A program made the translations under genes and the position numbers. Positions 23,356-33,400 of a stretch of 64,000 nt of DNA are shown in pieces. The notes beneath the pieces were generated by a model. That model was not told the origin of the DNA. It did not search any database and saw nothing but the letters and a program-made list of their open reading frames with translations. The number at the start of each line of letters is the position of its first letter. The stretch's first letter is position 1. The stretch is from Hymenobacter lapidiphilus (GTDB lineage Bacteria; Bacteroidota; Bacteroidia; Cytophagales; Hymenobacteraceae), in the NCBI RefSeq assembly GCF_013377885.1, contig NZ_JABKAU010000001.1:124001-188000 (forward strand). Direction: 5' to 3'.

Positions 23356-25398
23356 TCATTGTCGAGGGTAGTATTTTTTTACAAATTCGATTCCGTTAGC
23401 AGAAAACACTAGGCGTAGATTTTGAGACATTGGGCGGCCAGCTAAGTTGAACTTCAAACCGTACACGTCCTCAAATGCCTGGTAATAGTCGTTGATGAAG
23501 CTTTCCAGATTGGGCAGGCGGCCAGAGGTTGCGAATGAATCCATAGGGTCGGCAATGCCGTCGTAGTCGGAGCCAATGGTGAGGTGTTGCCAAACGTCAA
23601 CGTCAGGCTTGCTGAGGTTGGTAAAATACCACAGGTTGCGCATGAATGGGGCCGCGTCAAAGAACTGCTTTTCCAGAACTGCGCGCTGGATATTGGTAAG
23701 GCCTGGTTGGTTGCTGGTGAGCCAGTTCCTTAAGCGTACCCGGGAATTAGCACGAGTAGTTCGGTATTGCTTCATGCTACCCCCAAGACCTCTTTGTTCG
23801 ACTGTGAGGCCCATGAGTCCACCACTGCGGGTGATGTATTCAATTTCTTCGTCGGCCAAGTTATTGCTGGTTGGGTGAAACCAGCCACTGCCTCCCTTTT
23901 GGGGTAAATCTTGGACTTTCAAGATAGTATCATGGTCGGAAAAATATTTTGAAAAAGGCCATTGGTTGAACATACGAAATGACTCTCCTGTCAACTTGGG
24001 ATAAAACGTGGCTGGATTATTAAACTCGGGATACATATCGGAATAAGGTCGCAGTCCTGTAGCTATGGCTAGCCGCAAAGATTCGCCACTTGCGGCACAG
24101 TGGGAAACAAGGGGGGGAACGTCTTGATACAGACTATCTCGGAGGTGGTAGAATTGCAGCCGAGTCTTAATTCCTGAGTGGCGCAAGTCTACTAAAATTC
24201 GCCTGCCGTTCTTTTGGCTAAGGAGCGCATCGAGTGCTACTAGGCCCAACTTATGGTTGTCTGCGCGGGTACTATCTACTTCGCCGTTATCATATTCTTT
24301 TCTGGTGCCTTCGCCAAAAATAGATTTCGAAATGCCAGCTATACCTGAATTAGGTTGGGTAAAAATTGCCTCACGAAAACTCTGTGCTTTGGATAGAACA
24401 GTTAATGCATTCCGCTTGAATCCGTCGGCGTCGGTTCCTTTGGATTGACCGGCTAATTTGTTCCAGATGAGGTGGCTGAATGTGACAAAGAAAACTGGGT
24501 ACTGCCAAGATTTGATAACCGCTACCCGGTCGCGGATATCTTGGACATCCTGGGAAGTGGTACTATCTTCCAGCAAACGATTATACTTTAATGCATCAGG
24601 ACCGAGCAATACGTGGCCTCCCTCGATACTAATGACAACGGCGGTAGTGTTTGGAGCTATTAGAAGGCTATCTATGGTCCGGGGCTCGGCTAGGACGACG
24701 CGTTGGGAACTGCCGGGAGATGCCGACGGCGCTTGGTGCTTCAAAAACTCGTACTCTGCTTGTATCTCAAGAAACGGTTCTAGCTCTAAATCATATACGA
24801 CATTTTGCAGCCGCTTTTTATCTAAACCAGTGACCATCTTGATGGCAAATCGTTTAAGCCCTTTATTATTTATAACTCCTAAGGTTCTACTCCCCTCATT
24901 GGTTGTAAGGCCTTTTTCGAAAGAGTAGAGCGAGGTACAGACCACTTTATAACTGGCTAGTTCGGGCCAAACGGATTGTCGATAACGAGCAAAATCGGAA
25001 AATTTACCATAGGCCTGATAGCTCAGTTCCTGTGGAGTATTTAGCTGCCAAGCCGCGTAACTCAGCTTTCCTGATGGGTCCCATTGCGCAGGAGAATTTA
25101 TTGCATAGTGGGGTGTAGGGAGCAAGATTAAGTTGGGGTTAACTATCTGGACTGGAGACTCGATAAGCTGATAATAAGGCTTCTGGGTTATGTGATTATG
25201 ATAGTCGGCATAATCGTTATTCAGTGGGGCTTTACCTTGGTAAGGGGCTGGTAGCTGGCTGGCTTGGTATTTAGGCTCGAGAGTCCTACAGGAGACGAGG
25301 GCGAACAAGACCGCATAAAGTAGAAATCCGGTCAAAGCACTGGCAGATTTATGACGGGCGGATACCCCGGGCTGAAAGCAGTAGTAGTTGTAACTCAT
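23356..25398 (-). CDS. M19-like (renal dipeptidase family) metallohydrolase lipoprotein
   Basis: A 680-residue exported enzyme, much longer than usual M19 dipeptidases (about 330-400). The signal peptide has a lipobox LVSC with Cys37. Metal-site motifs of the family can be followed in order: HNH at residues 67-69 in DYADYHNHI, Glu and His in VVISIEGGH, His in LVDLRHSG, His in PPLVSHCAASG, and TIGSDYDGIADP, which is very like the GSDFDG motif of M19. The extra length is spread between these motifs. A membrane-anchored dipeptidase or amidohydrolase role is likely. The spacer to the next gene downstream is about 170 bases, so it may have its own promoter. The family call rests on motifs only. 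Confidence 0.7.
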   Translation of the reverse strand: MSYNYYCFQPGVSARHKSASALTGFLLYAVLFALVSCRTLEPKYQASQLPAPYQGKAPLNNDYADYHNHITQKPYYQLIESPVQIVNPNLILLPTPHYAINSPAQWDPSGKLSYAAWQLNTPQELSYQAYGKFSDFARYRQSVWPELASYKVVCTSLYSFEKGLTTNEGSRTLGVINNKGLKRFAIKMVTGLDKKRLQNVVYDLELEPFLEIQAEYEFLKHQAPSASPGSSQRVVLAEPRTIDSLLIAPNTTAVVISIEGGHVLLGPDALKYNRLLEDSTTSQDVQDIRDRVAVIKSWQYPVFFVTFSHLIWNKLAGQSKGTDADGFKRNALTVLSKAQSFREAIFTQPNSGIAGISKSIFGEGTRKEYDNGEVDSTRADNHKLGLVALDALLSQKNGRRILVDLRHSGIKTRLQFYHLRDSLYQDVPPLVSHCAASGESLRLAIATGLRPYSDMYPEFNNPATFYPKLTGESFRMFNQWPFSKYFSDHDTILKVQDLPQKGGSGWFHPTSNNLADEEIEYITRSGGLMGLTVEQRGLGGSMKQYRTTRANSRVRLRNWLTSNQPGLTNIQRAVLEKQFFDAAPFMRNLWYFTNLSKPDVDVWQHLTIGSDYDGIADPMDSFATSGRLPNLESFINDYYQAFEDVYGLKFNLAGRPMSQNLRLVFSANGIEFVKKYYPRQ

Positions 25399-25512
25399 GG
25401 CAGTAATAATTGCAGAAGATTAGCAGCGGATGGACACGAAAGTGTCTGTAGTATTCTTCGAAATCAGTGACAAGCGTTCGTGCGAACGGCCGAAAATGAG
25501 AATGGTGATGGG

Positions 25513-26832
25513 CTATTGCGCGTCAGTCAACTCGGCGCGCACTTTGACTTCATCCTTCTCTTTGGGCCGGTCGGCGGTGAGCATATAAATAAGCTTGAAG
25601 CCTACACTGAGAACAGTGCGCGAAACGAAGTAATTATCGTCGCTTGGATTAAGGCTCGTCAGGAAGGTATTGGTCTTATAATCGGGCACTGGATTACTCA
25701 GGAACTGCAGGTAGTAGTCCCGGAGAAATCTCTGGCTTGTTCCTTCTAGGAAAACGCCTAACTGAAAGTGTTCATCGAAACGAATTCCCACGCCTATTCC
25801 CAAATCAAGCTTGCGATTGAACCCTTCGCCGGCGGCTGTGAAATCGGCAAGGTTTACAGCTAGTAATGCCGATAGCCAATAGGGGTCTGGCTCAGGCTCG
25901 CCAATCGGATTTCCTTCCGAATCAAATTTTCGGAAATAGTACGCTGTTTTGTTGTAGGCCACGATGCCGGAGACAACACCCGCATAAGGGGTAAGCCGCT
26001 CGCGGGTCAGGGCATAGTTTGTAGCGGCATTTGAGGACGCCCCCAGCGAGTAGCTGTAGGTTTGGTTCATGTTATAGCTCCCTCCAAAACCTATCCCAAA
26101 TTTTATATTTCGGCTTCCTATCAATTTGGGAACTCCTATCGAGCTGTTCGCAGCTCCCTTGGGGCTATCCGCAATAGTGGTGGCGGCACCGGCGGCGGCA
26201 TCAACTAATTTGTTGGCCGCCTGCTCAGTAGCTACTGTTTGTTCGGATGCGGTGACTGCCAATGCCATTTTGGTCTTACGTTCGCCGGCATCGGTAGCCA
26301 CTCTCACTTCTTCGAGATGCTGAACAACTTGTTGGGCCTGGGCAATAACTGTGTCGTTTTTAAGCACTGCTTGCGCCGCTCTCAACTGCGTTTGACCGGC
26401 GGCATCCTTGCTGCTTTCGGCAATTTTTCTGGTGGCTTCTAAGCGCACTTTTTCGATGGGGTCCTCTGATGTTTCGGTATTATTTACTGCACCTCTCACT
26501 TTATCGTACGCCTCGACAGAAGCATGAAAGGCGGCCACTGCCGCAACATTAGCTTCTTTGGCGGCTGCAAGGGCCGCTTTTGCCTGGTCGGTGGCTTCAG
26601 TCAGGTCGCTCTTGTCTTTGCTATTTAATGTCCCTTTGGTTGTCAACGACTTAGACAAGGCCTTGATGGTCTTGCTGGTAGATTTGACGGCCTCTAATGC
26701 CTTGGCGCTTTTGCCAGCGGCTTGCGTTGTGGTCTCTGCTGCTGCGGTCAGGGCATCATGGGTGGTGGATTGCGCTAATCCGAACAGGGGTAGCGCTAAA
26801 GCCAATAGGCTGGTTAGTAAGATTAATTTCAT
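25513..26832 (-). CDS. Exported protein: Ala-rich coiled coil plus C-terminal beta-barrel
   Basis: A 439-residue protein with a standard signal peptide (cleaved near GLAQS, residue 21). Residues 25-225 are Ala/Lys/Glu/Thr-rich and strongly helical, as in a coiled-coil rod (AAETTTQAAGKSAKALEAVK). From about residue 240 the pattern changes to short amphipathic strands (KFGIGFGGSYNM, LDLGIGVGIRFDEHFQLGVF, SVGFKLIYML), typical of a small outer-membrane barrel. It may be an outer-membrane protein with a periplasmic rod. No known family is recognised. It is the first gene of the three-gene envelope group, and its upstream region (26833-26900) is very AT-rich. Confidence 0.65.
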   Translation of the reverse strand: MKLILLTSLLALALPLFGLAQSTTHDALTAAAETTTQAAGKSAKALEAVKSTSKTIKALSKSLTTKGTLNSKDKSDLTEATDQAKAALAAAKEANVAAVAAFHASVEAYDKVRGAVNNTETSEDPIEKVRLEATRKIAESSKDAAGQTQLRAAQAVLKNDTVIAQAQQVVQHLEEVRVATDAGERKTKMALAVTASEQTVATEQAANKLVDAAAGAATTIADSPKGAANSSIGVPKLIGSRNIKFGIGFGGSYNMNQTYSYSLGASSNAATNYALTRERLTPYAGVVSGIVAYNKTAYYFRKFDSEGNPIGEPEPDPYWLSALLAVNLADFTAAGEGFNRKLDLGIGVGIRFDEHFQLGVFLEGTSQRFLRDYYLQFLSNPVPDYKTNTFLTSLNPSDDNYFVSRTVLSVGFKLIYMLTADRPKEKDEVKVRAELTDAQ

Positions 26833-27078
26833 GAGAGCAGCACACTTGGTATTGAATAAAGATAAATATATAACTAAATAAGTAAATTCAATGCTTTTAA
26901 TATTAGGTAGTGAAATAGGCTTTTTGCAGTCCTACTTTGACTGTCTATGAATGTGCTTTGGTGTAGCCTATTGGCAAATTCTTGTACCTGATTCGTAGCT
27001 TACTACATTTACAATCCTTCCCACCGCCATTTATCTGGATGAGCTTGGGCGAGCTATTGGTACTATCTACTGGACTGT
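26833..27078. other. AT-rich divergent intergenic region
   Basis: About 245 bases between the divergently read envelope gene and hsdM. No coding frame is convincing. It must hold promoters for both sides; A/T runs are densest at 26855-26915. Confidence 0.5.
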
Positions 27079-29208
27079 TTGATTTTGAGTACACTACTGT
27101 TTGACCGGGTGCCGCGCCCGAAAGTGTTTGAAGACAACTTGTGGGCCGCTGCCGACCGGTTGCGGGCCAAGAGTAATTTGAAAGCCAGCGAGTACGCGGC
27201 CCCATTGCTGGGGCTGTTCTTTCTGCGCTACGCTACCAACCGGTTTGAGAAGCTGCGGACCGACGCGGACGCGCAGAACGTGGCCAAGCAGACGGGCCGC
27301 AACGTGGAAGAGCCGGAGCAGACCTACGTGCGGGTAATTGGCTTCGTGGTGCCCGCGGCGGCCCACTACGACAACACGCTGCTACAGCTGGGGCCCAACG
27401 ACAGCGCGCCGGAGATGGTGATTGCGGCCATGGAGGCCTTCGAGGAGGCCAACCCCGACGCGGGCATCGTGCTGCCCAAGGCCGACTACCGGAAGATACC
27501 GGATGATGTGCTGCGCGGGATTCTGCGGGAAATTGCCGGGCTCAAGATTACCGAGGGCGACGTGTTCGGCAAGATTTACGAGTATTTCCTGGGCAAATTC
27601 GCGCTGAGCGAGGGGCAGAAGGGCGGCGAGTTCTACACGCCTACTTCGGTGGTGCGGCTGATTGTGGAGATACTGGAGCCGCACACGGGGCGCATTCTGG
27701 ACCCGGCCTGCGGGACGGGCGGCATGTTTGTGCAGTCGGCCAAGTTTGTGCGCAGCCACGAGGAGGCGGGGCACCTGTCGATTTACGGGCAGGAGCAGAA
27801 GGCCGAGACCAGCATGCTGGCGCGGCTGAACCTGTTTGTGAACGGGTTGAAGAGCGACATTCGGAATGTAAATTCGTCGTTGGCGGCCGGGGCATACGCG
27901 GACGACTACGCCGACACGGCGGGCAAGTTTGACTTCGTGATGGCCAACCCGCCCTTTAATGTGGACGGGGTGAGTGCGGCCGACATTGACGGGCACTCGC
28001 TGTTTACGACCTACGGACCGGCGCTGGCGGCGAAGGGCAAGGGCAAAACCGCCGAAACCTACGGCAACGCCAACTACCTGTGGGTGTCGCTGTTTGCCAT
28101 GGCCCTGAATGAAACGGGCCGGGCGGGCTTCGTGATGGCCAACTCGGCCTCGGATGCGCGCGGGGCGGAAGCCGAGGCGCGGGCCAAGCTGGTGCAGGAC
28201 GGCATGGTGGACGTGATGGTGACCATTGCCTCCAACTTCTTTTATACCGTGACGCTGCCCGTGACGCTGTGGTTTCTGGACCGGGCCAAGACCAACGAGG
28301 CCCACCCCCGCCACGACCAGACGCTGTTTATTGATGCCCGGCGCGTTTACAACCAGGTAACGCGAAAGCTGCGCGAGTTTACTGATGCCCAGCAGCAGAA
28401 CCTGGCCGCCATTGTGTGGCTGTACCGGGGCGAAACGGACAAATTTACGGCGCTGCGGCAGCAGTACGCGGCGGCGCTGGCCACCTGGCGCGACACGACG
28501 GTAACCGACCCGGACTTTGAGCCGGCGCGCACCTATTATGGCCTGGCCCAGCACCGGGCCACCTACGCTACCGCCCTGGCGGAGCTGGCCCAGCAAACCG
28601 CCGACTGGCTGGAAAACGCCCAACTGCTGCTGAGCCCGGAGGCCCAGGCGGCGCTGGCGGCCAATGCCACGTGGGAGAAGAACATAGTTGCCCTGGCGGA
28701 GCTGACGGCCGACACGCTGCCGACCGATAAGGCCGGGCTGATGGCCCTGAGCCAGCAGGCCGAGGCGCTGGTGACCTTTGCCGATAAGGAGCTGCGGCCC
28801 GCCAAAGACAAGAGCTGGACCGCGGCCAACCTGCGCGGGGGCCTGCGGCAGCTAAGCGAAGAGCGGGACTTGCTGCTGTTCGTGCTGGAACGGGTGAACT
28901 ACTTTACCGCGCAGCTGGCGTGGCTGGATGACCACTTCCCCGACGGTGAGTACCGCGACGTGGAGGGCCTGTGTTACCTGGCCAGCCGGGCCGACATTGC
29001 GGAGCAGCAGTACTCGCTGAACCCCGGCCGCTACGTGGGCGTGGCCCTGGAAGACGATGGCCGCACGCCGGAAGAATTCAAGGAGTTTGTGCAGACCCAG
29101 GCCGAGCAGCTGGCCAGCCTACACGCGGAAGCCGACGCCCTGCAAGGCCAGATTGCGCAGGATGTGCGGGTGTTATTTATGGACGTAGTATGGGAGGAAG
29201 CAGTATGA
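27079..29208 (+). CDS. hsdM: Type I restriction-modification system, DNA methyltransferase subunit HsdM
   Basis: A 709-residue N6-adenine methyltransferase. The N-terminal helical domain includes EYAAPLLGLFFLRYATNRFE, the SAM motif is PACGTGGMFVQSAKF and the catalytic motif is NPPFN. The C-terminal 200 residues add helical text not present in short HsdM proteins (about 500 residues), as in the longer HsdM class. No ATG is available near the start: the frame offers TTG at 27079 and 27085 or GTG at 27109, just before RPKVFEDNLW, so the start is uncertain. It overlaps hsdS by 4 bases (ATGA), so the two are translationally coupled. Confidence 0.93.
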   Translation: MILSTLLFDRVPRPKVFEDNLWAAADRLRAKSNLKASEYAAPLLGLFFLRYATNRFEKLRTDADAQNVAKQTGRNVEEPEQTYVRVIGFVVPAAAHYDNTLLQLGPNDSAPEMVIAAMEAFEEANPDAGIVLPKADYRKIPDDVLRGILREIAGLKITEGDVFGKIYEYFLGKFALSEGQKGGEFYTPTSVVRLIVEILEPHTGRILDPACGTGGMFVQSAKFVRSHEEAGHLSIYGQEQKAETSMLARLNLFVNGLKSDIRNVNSSLAAGAYADDYADTAGKFDFVMANPPFNVDGVSAADIDGHSLFTTYGPALAAKGKGKTAETYGNANYLWVSLFAMALNETGRAGFVMANSASDARGAEAEARAKLVQDGMVDVMVTIASNFFYTVTLPVTLWFLDRAKTNEAHPRHDQTLFIDARRVYNQVTRKLREFTDAQQQNLAAIVWLYRGETDKFTALRQQYAAALATWRDTTVTDPDFEPARTYYGLAQHRATYATALAELAQQTADWLENAQLLLSPEAQAALAANATWEKNIVALAELTADTLPTDKAGLMALSQQAEALVTFADKELRPAKDKSWTAANLRGGLRQLSEERDLLLFVLERVNYFTAQLAWLDDHFPDGEYRDVEGLCYLASRADIAEQQYSLNPGRYVGVALEDDGRTPEEFKEFVQTQAEQLASLHAEADALQGQIAQDVRVLFMDVVWEEAV

Positions 29209-30437
29209 CTTTTCAGACGCGCAGAATTGGAGAAATATGTCAAGTCAAAGGTGGAAAAAGACTCCCTTTAGGACATGAATTAATTGATGAAATTACAGAA
29301 CACCCCTATATCAGGGCTCGTGATATTAAAGACGGAAAAATCATTCAAGACGACTTGCAATTCTTAACAAATGAAACACACTTTCTAATCAAACGATACA
29401 TTGTATCTAAGGACGATATATGTATAACTATTGTAGGAGCTAATGTTGGTGATGTAGGCATAGTACCTAGCTCACTTATTGGCGCAAATCTTACAGAAAA
29501 CGCAGTTAAACTGACTAGTTTTTCGTCTGAATGTGACCCTATCTATTTGGCTCTGTTATTAAGCCAAAGCTCGTATAAATATATAATGCAGCTAATGGCA
29601 GGCGGAGCCGCCCAACCCAAGTTAGGAATCTACAAAGTTGAAGAATTAAAAGTCCAACTCCCCTCTCTCCCTCTGCAACGCCAGATAGCCGCCGTGCTAG
29701 GCCGCTACGATGCGCTGCTGGAGAACTACCAGACGCAGGTAGCGACGCTGGAAGGGCTGGCGCAGGAGCTATACCAAGAGTGGTTTGTGCGCGGGCGCTG
29801 CCCCGGCGCGGCGGCCGGGCCGAATGGAGAGTTGCCAGCGGGATGGGAAGCTATAGAACTCAGTACTATCTCGGCAGTAATTCAACGTGGTATTACTCCT
29901 TCTTATGATGATGAAGGGGAAATACTATGTTTGAATCAGCGCTGTATCAGAGAAAAGAAAATCGACTACGCAACTGGCAGATTACAGGTAAAAAATCCTG
30001 GTAAAAAAGTTATTCAATTCGGGGACGTACTTATCAACTCAACAGGAGAAGGAACACTGGGCCGGACAGCCCAAGTATATAACTTGCTTGAGGAGCCAAC
30101 AACCGTAGATACGCACGTGACAATTGCGCGGCCCTTACCTGAAATTCCAGTTGAGTATTACGGCTATGTAGTTACTGAGCAAGAGGAGTACTTCGTCTCA
30201 ATGGCGCTAGGTGCGACTGGTCAAACTGAATTGTCAAGAGAAGCAATTGGGCAAGCTAAAGTTGTACTTCCAACGGCTGAGGCTATGCAACGCTTCTCAC
30301 AACTGGTCAATTCAATGAAAAAGAAGGCCATCGTTCTGCTAGACCAGATGGTAACTCTCCGCGCCACCCGCGATGCGCTACTGCCACGGCTGCTGAGCGG
30401 GCAGCTACTCCCTGCTCCTATTCCTCCTACTGCTTAA
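29205..30437 (+). CDS. hsdS: Type I restriction-modification system, specificity subunit HsdS
   Basis: A 410-residue DNA-recognition subunit. Two target recognition domains (about residues 1-150 and 215-370) alternate with conserved helical spacers: QRQIAAVLGRYDALLENY in the middle, ending YQEWFVRGRCP, and LRATRDALLPRLLSGQL at the C terminus. The base composition is a mosaic: both recognition domains are visibly AT-rich while the spacers are GC-rich like hsdM and hsdR. This fits exchange of recognition domains by recombination in the conserved spacers. The start at 29205 overlaps the hsdM stop in ATGA. The recognised sequence cannot be predicted here. Confidence 0.93.
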   Translation: MTFQTRRIGEICQVKGGKRLPLGHELIDEITEHPYIRARDIKDGKIIQDDLQFLTNETHFLIKRYIVSKDDICITIVGANVGDVGIVPSSLIGANLTENAVKLTSFSSECDPIYLALLLSQSSYKYIMQLMAGGAAQPKLGIYKVEELKVQLPSLPLQRQIAAVLGRYDALLENYQTQVATLEGLAQELYQEWFVRGRCPGAAAGPNGELPAGWEAIELSTISAVIQRGITPSYDDEGEILCLNQRCIREKKIDYATGRLQVKNPGKKVIQFGDVLINSTGEGTLGRTAQVYNLLEEPTTVDTHVTIARPLPEIPVEYYGYVVTEQEEYFVSMALGATGQTELSREAIGQAKVVLPTAEAMQRFSQLVNSMKKKAIVLLDQMVTLRATRDALLPRLLSGQLLPAPIPPTA

Positions 30438-30455
30438 TCCCACTGCTACGCTATT

Positions 30456-33400
30456 ATGGCCTTTATTACCGAAGATGATATAGAACGCGCCTGCGTGCAG
30501 GTGCTGATGAAGGAATTAGGATACGACGAACACCTCAACCTCCACCACAAAACCGAAACGGACGCCAATAAGCTATTCGGGCGGGCCGATACGCGGGGCG
30601 TGGTGCGGCTGGACCAGCTGGCCGCCAGCCTGCGCAAGCTGAACCCCCACGCCCCCGAGGCCATTCTGCACGATGCGCTGAAGCTGCTGACGGAGCCGCG
30701 GCCGGGCATGAACCGCTTCGAGGCCAACCGGGCCGTTACGCAGCTGCTCCAGAAAGGCCAGGACCTGCCGGGGGCCAAGAACGCCAAGGGCGAGGCCGTG
30801 CTAACGCGGGTGCGGTACGTGGATTTCGAGCACCCCGCCAACAACCACTTCGCGGTGGTGCAGCAGCTCACCATCCGGGGCAAGGCTACGCGCCGGCCCG
30901 ATTTGCTGGTGTTCGTGAACGGGCTACCGCTGGTGTTCGTGGAGCTGAAAAATGCCGTGGAAGACACCCGGCAGGCCTACGACAAGAACCTGACCGACTA
31001 CCGCCGCGACATCGGGCAGCTGTTCGACTACAACCTGGTGGCGGTGCTGAGCAACGCCTACGTGACCAAAGTAGGCAGCCACACGGCCGACTGGGAGCAG
31101 TTTTTCAACTGGGAGAAGATAGCCGACGAGAACGAGGCGGTAGTGCCCCAGGACGAAACCGACATTGAGCGGGTGATGCGGGCGCTGTTTCGGAAGGAAA
31201 CGCTGCTGGACCTGCTGGAAAACTTCGTGCTCTTCTACGCCAACCGGGCCAAGATTGTAGCCAAGAACCACCAGTACCTGGGCGTGAACAACGCGGTGGC
31301 GGCCCTGGCAAAGCGGCAGGAGCTGGCCGGGAAGCTGGGGGTGTTCTGGCACACCCAGGGCTCGGGCAAGAGCTTTTCGATGGCCCTGTTCATTCAGAAA
31401 GTCCGCAAACGATTGCGCGGCGGCGACAACCTGAAGTTCGTGCTGGTAACCGACCGCGACGACTTGGAAGACCAGCTCTGGAAGACGTTTGTGCGCTCGG
31501 GTCTGCTGGACGAAAAGCAGCCGGCGCGGGCCACAAGCGCCGCCCACCTGGGCCAGCTGGTGAAGGCGGGCGCGCCCATCATCTTCACCCTGATTCAGAA
31601 ATTCAAGAACCCCACCGGCAAGGGCGGCGGGCTGTTTCCGGAGCTGACGGCCCAGGGCGAGGACTACGTGATACTGGTGGATGAGGCCCACCGGAGCCAG
31701 TACAAGGACTTGGGCGACAACATGCGCCGGGCATTCCGGGGCGCGTCGTACCTGGCCTTTACGGGCACGCCCCTGCTCGATGCGGTGGAGACGACCAAGG
31801 AGTGGTTCGGGGGCTACGTGAGCCAGTACAACTTCCAGGAGAGCGTGCTCGACGGCTCGACGGTGCCGCTATACTACCACAACCGGGTGCCGCAGATGCA
31901 GCTGCAGAATGATGCGCTGAACGAGGAGTTTGCCGAAATCATGGCCGATGAAAACCTGAGCGACGAGCAGAAGGAACGGCTGACCCGCAAGTACGCCAAT
32001 GTGGTGACGGTGATAACCGACAACGACCGGCTGGACACGGTAGCGCAGGATATAGTGGGCCACTTCCCGCACCGGGGCTACCTGGGCAAGGGCATGGTGG
32101 TGAGCTTGGACAAGCCCACGGCCGTGAAGATGTACGACAAGGTGGTGACCAGCTGGAAACAGCGGCTGAAAGAGCTGCAAGGCCAGATAAACTCGGCCGC
32201 ACCGAACAGCCCGGAGTGGGTGGCGCTGAAGCGTACCCAGCAATGGATGAAGGCCACGGAAATGGCCGTGGTAGTGAGTGAGGAAGCCGAGGAAGAGCAG
32301 AAGTTCGACAAGCTGGGCCTCAACATCCGGCCCCACCGGGCGCTGATGAACAAGACCTGGGGCGACGACCACGCCACGATTGAAGACCGGTTCCGGGAGC
32401 CCACTAGTCCGTTGCGGCTGGTATTCGTGTGCGCCAAATGGCTGACGGGCTTCGACGCGCCCACCGTGTCGACGCTCTACCTGGACAAGCCCCTGCAGAA
32501 CCACACCCTGATGCAGACCATTGCGCGGGCCAACCGCGTAGCCGTGGCGCTGGATGAGGCCGGCGCCGTGGCCACCGAGGCCACGCTGATGCCCATTGCC
32601 AAGACCAACGGGCTGATTGTGGACTACTACGGGCTGATGGCCGGGGGCCGGCTGGAAAAGGCCCTGGCCAAGTACGCCAAGGACAAGAACACCGAGGAGG
32701 GCGAGAAAAAAGACTACCCCGCCGAGGACTTCGAGGCCCTGTTGGGCCACCTGGATGCCTCCATTGGCGAGGCCGTGAAGTTTCTGGACAAGCAGGGCCT
32801 GTCGCTGGCCGAGGTGCTGGACAGCAAGGCCACGTTCGACAAGCTGAGCCAGCTGGACGACATGGCCGACGCGCTGTCGAAAACCGACGAGCTGAAGAAG
32901 GAATTTGGGGTGTACCAGACGGCGGTTACCTCGTTTTACCAGGCCTGCAAGCCCGATATTCTGACCGAGGAGCTGCTGAAAGGCGGCGGGCCCTACCTGG
33001 GGCGCTACCGGCGCACGAAGGACGCGCTGGAATACGTGCGCCGCATCATGGGCCGGCAGACGGACGACAGCGGCAACTTCGACGGGGCCCGCGCCAAGGC
33101 CGACTCGCTGATTGACGAGGCCATCGTGGCCCAGGGCGGCGGCAAGGGCTACTCGATTAATACGAGCGGGCAGGAAATCAACCTGAGCAGCATTGACCTG
33201 GAGAAGCTGCAAACGCGCTTCCAGGAGCGCCCGCATAAGAACCTGGCTATTACGGACATGGTGGCCTTCCTGCAGGACCGCACCCAGCAGCTGCTAAACC
33301 GCAACGTGGGCCGGGTGGACCTGGCGCAGAAGCTGCACGAAATCATCCAGCAGTACAACACGGCCAGCTCGGACGTGGAGGCCTTCTTCGCGGCGTTGAA

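Noticed and set aside
27382..28623. Open frame of 413 codons antisense to hsdM
   Set aside because: Shadow of a GC-rich gene; Arg/His/Val-rich text and no domain.
31869..33236. Open frame of 455 codons antisense to hsdR
   Set aside because: Same reason; the hsdR motifs are all on the + strand.
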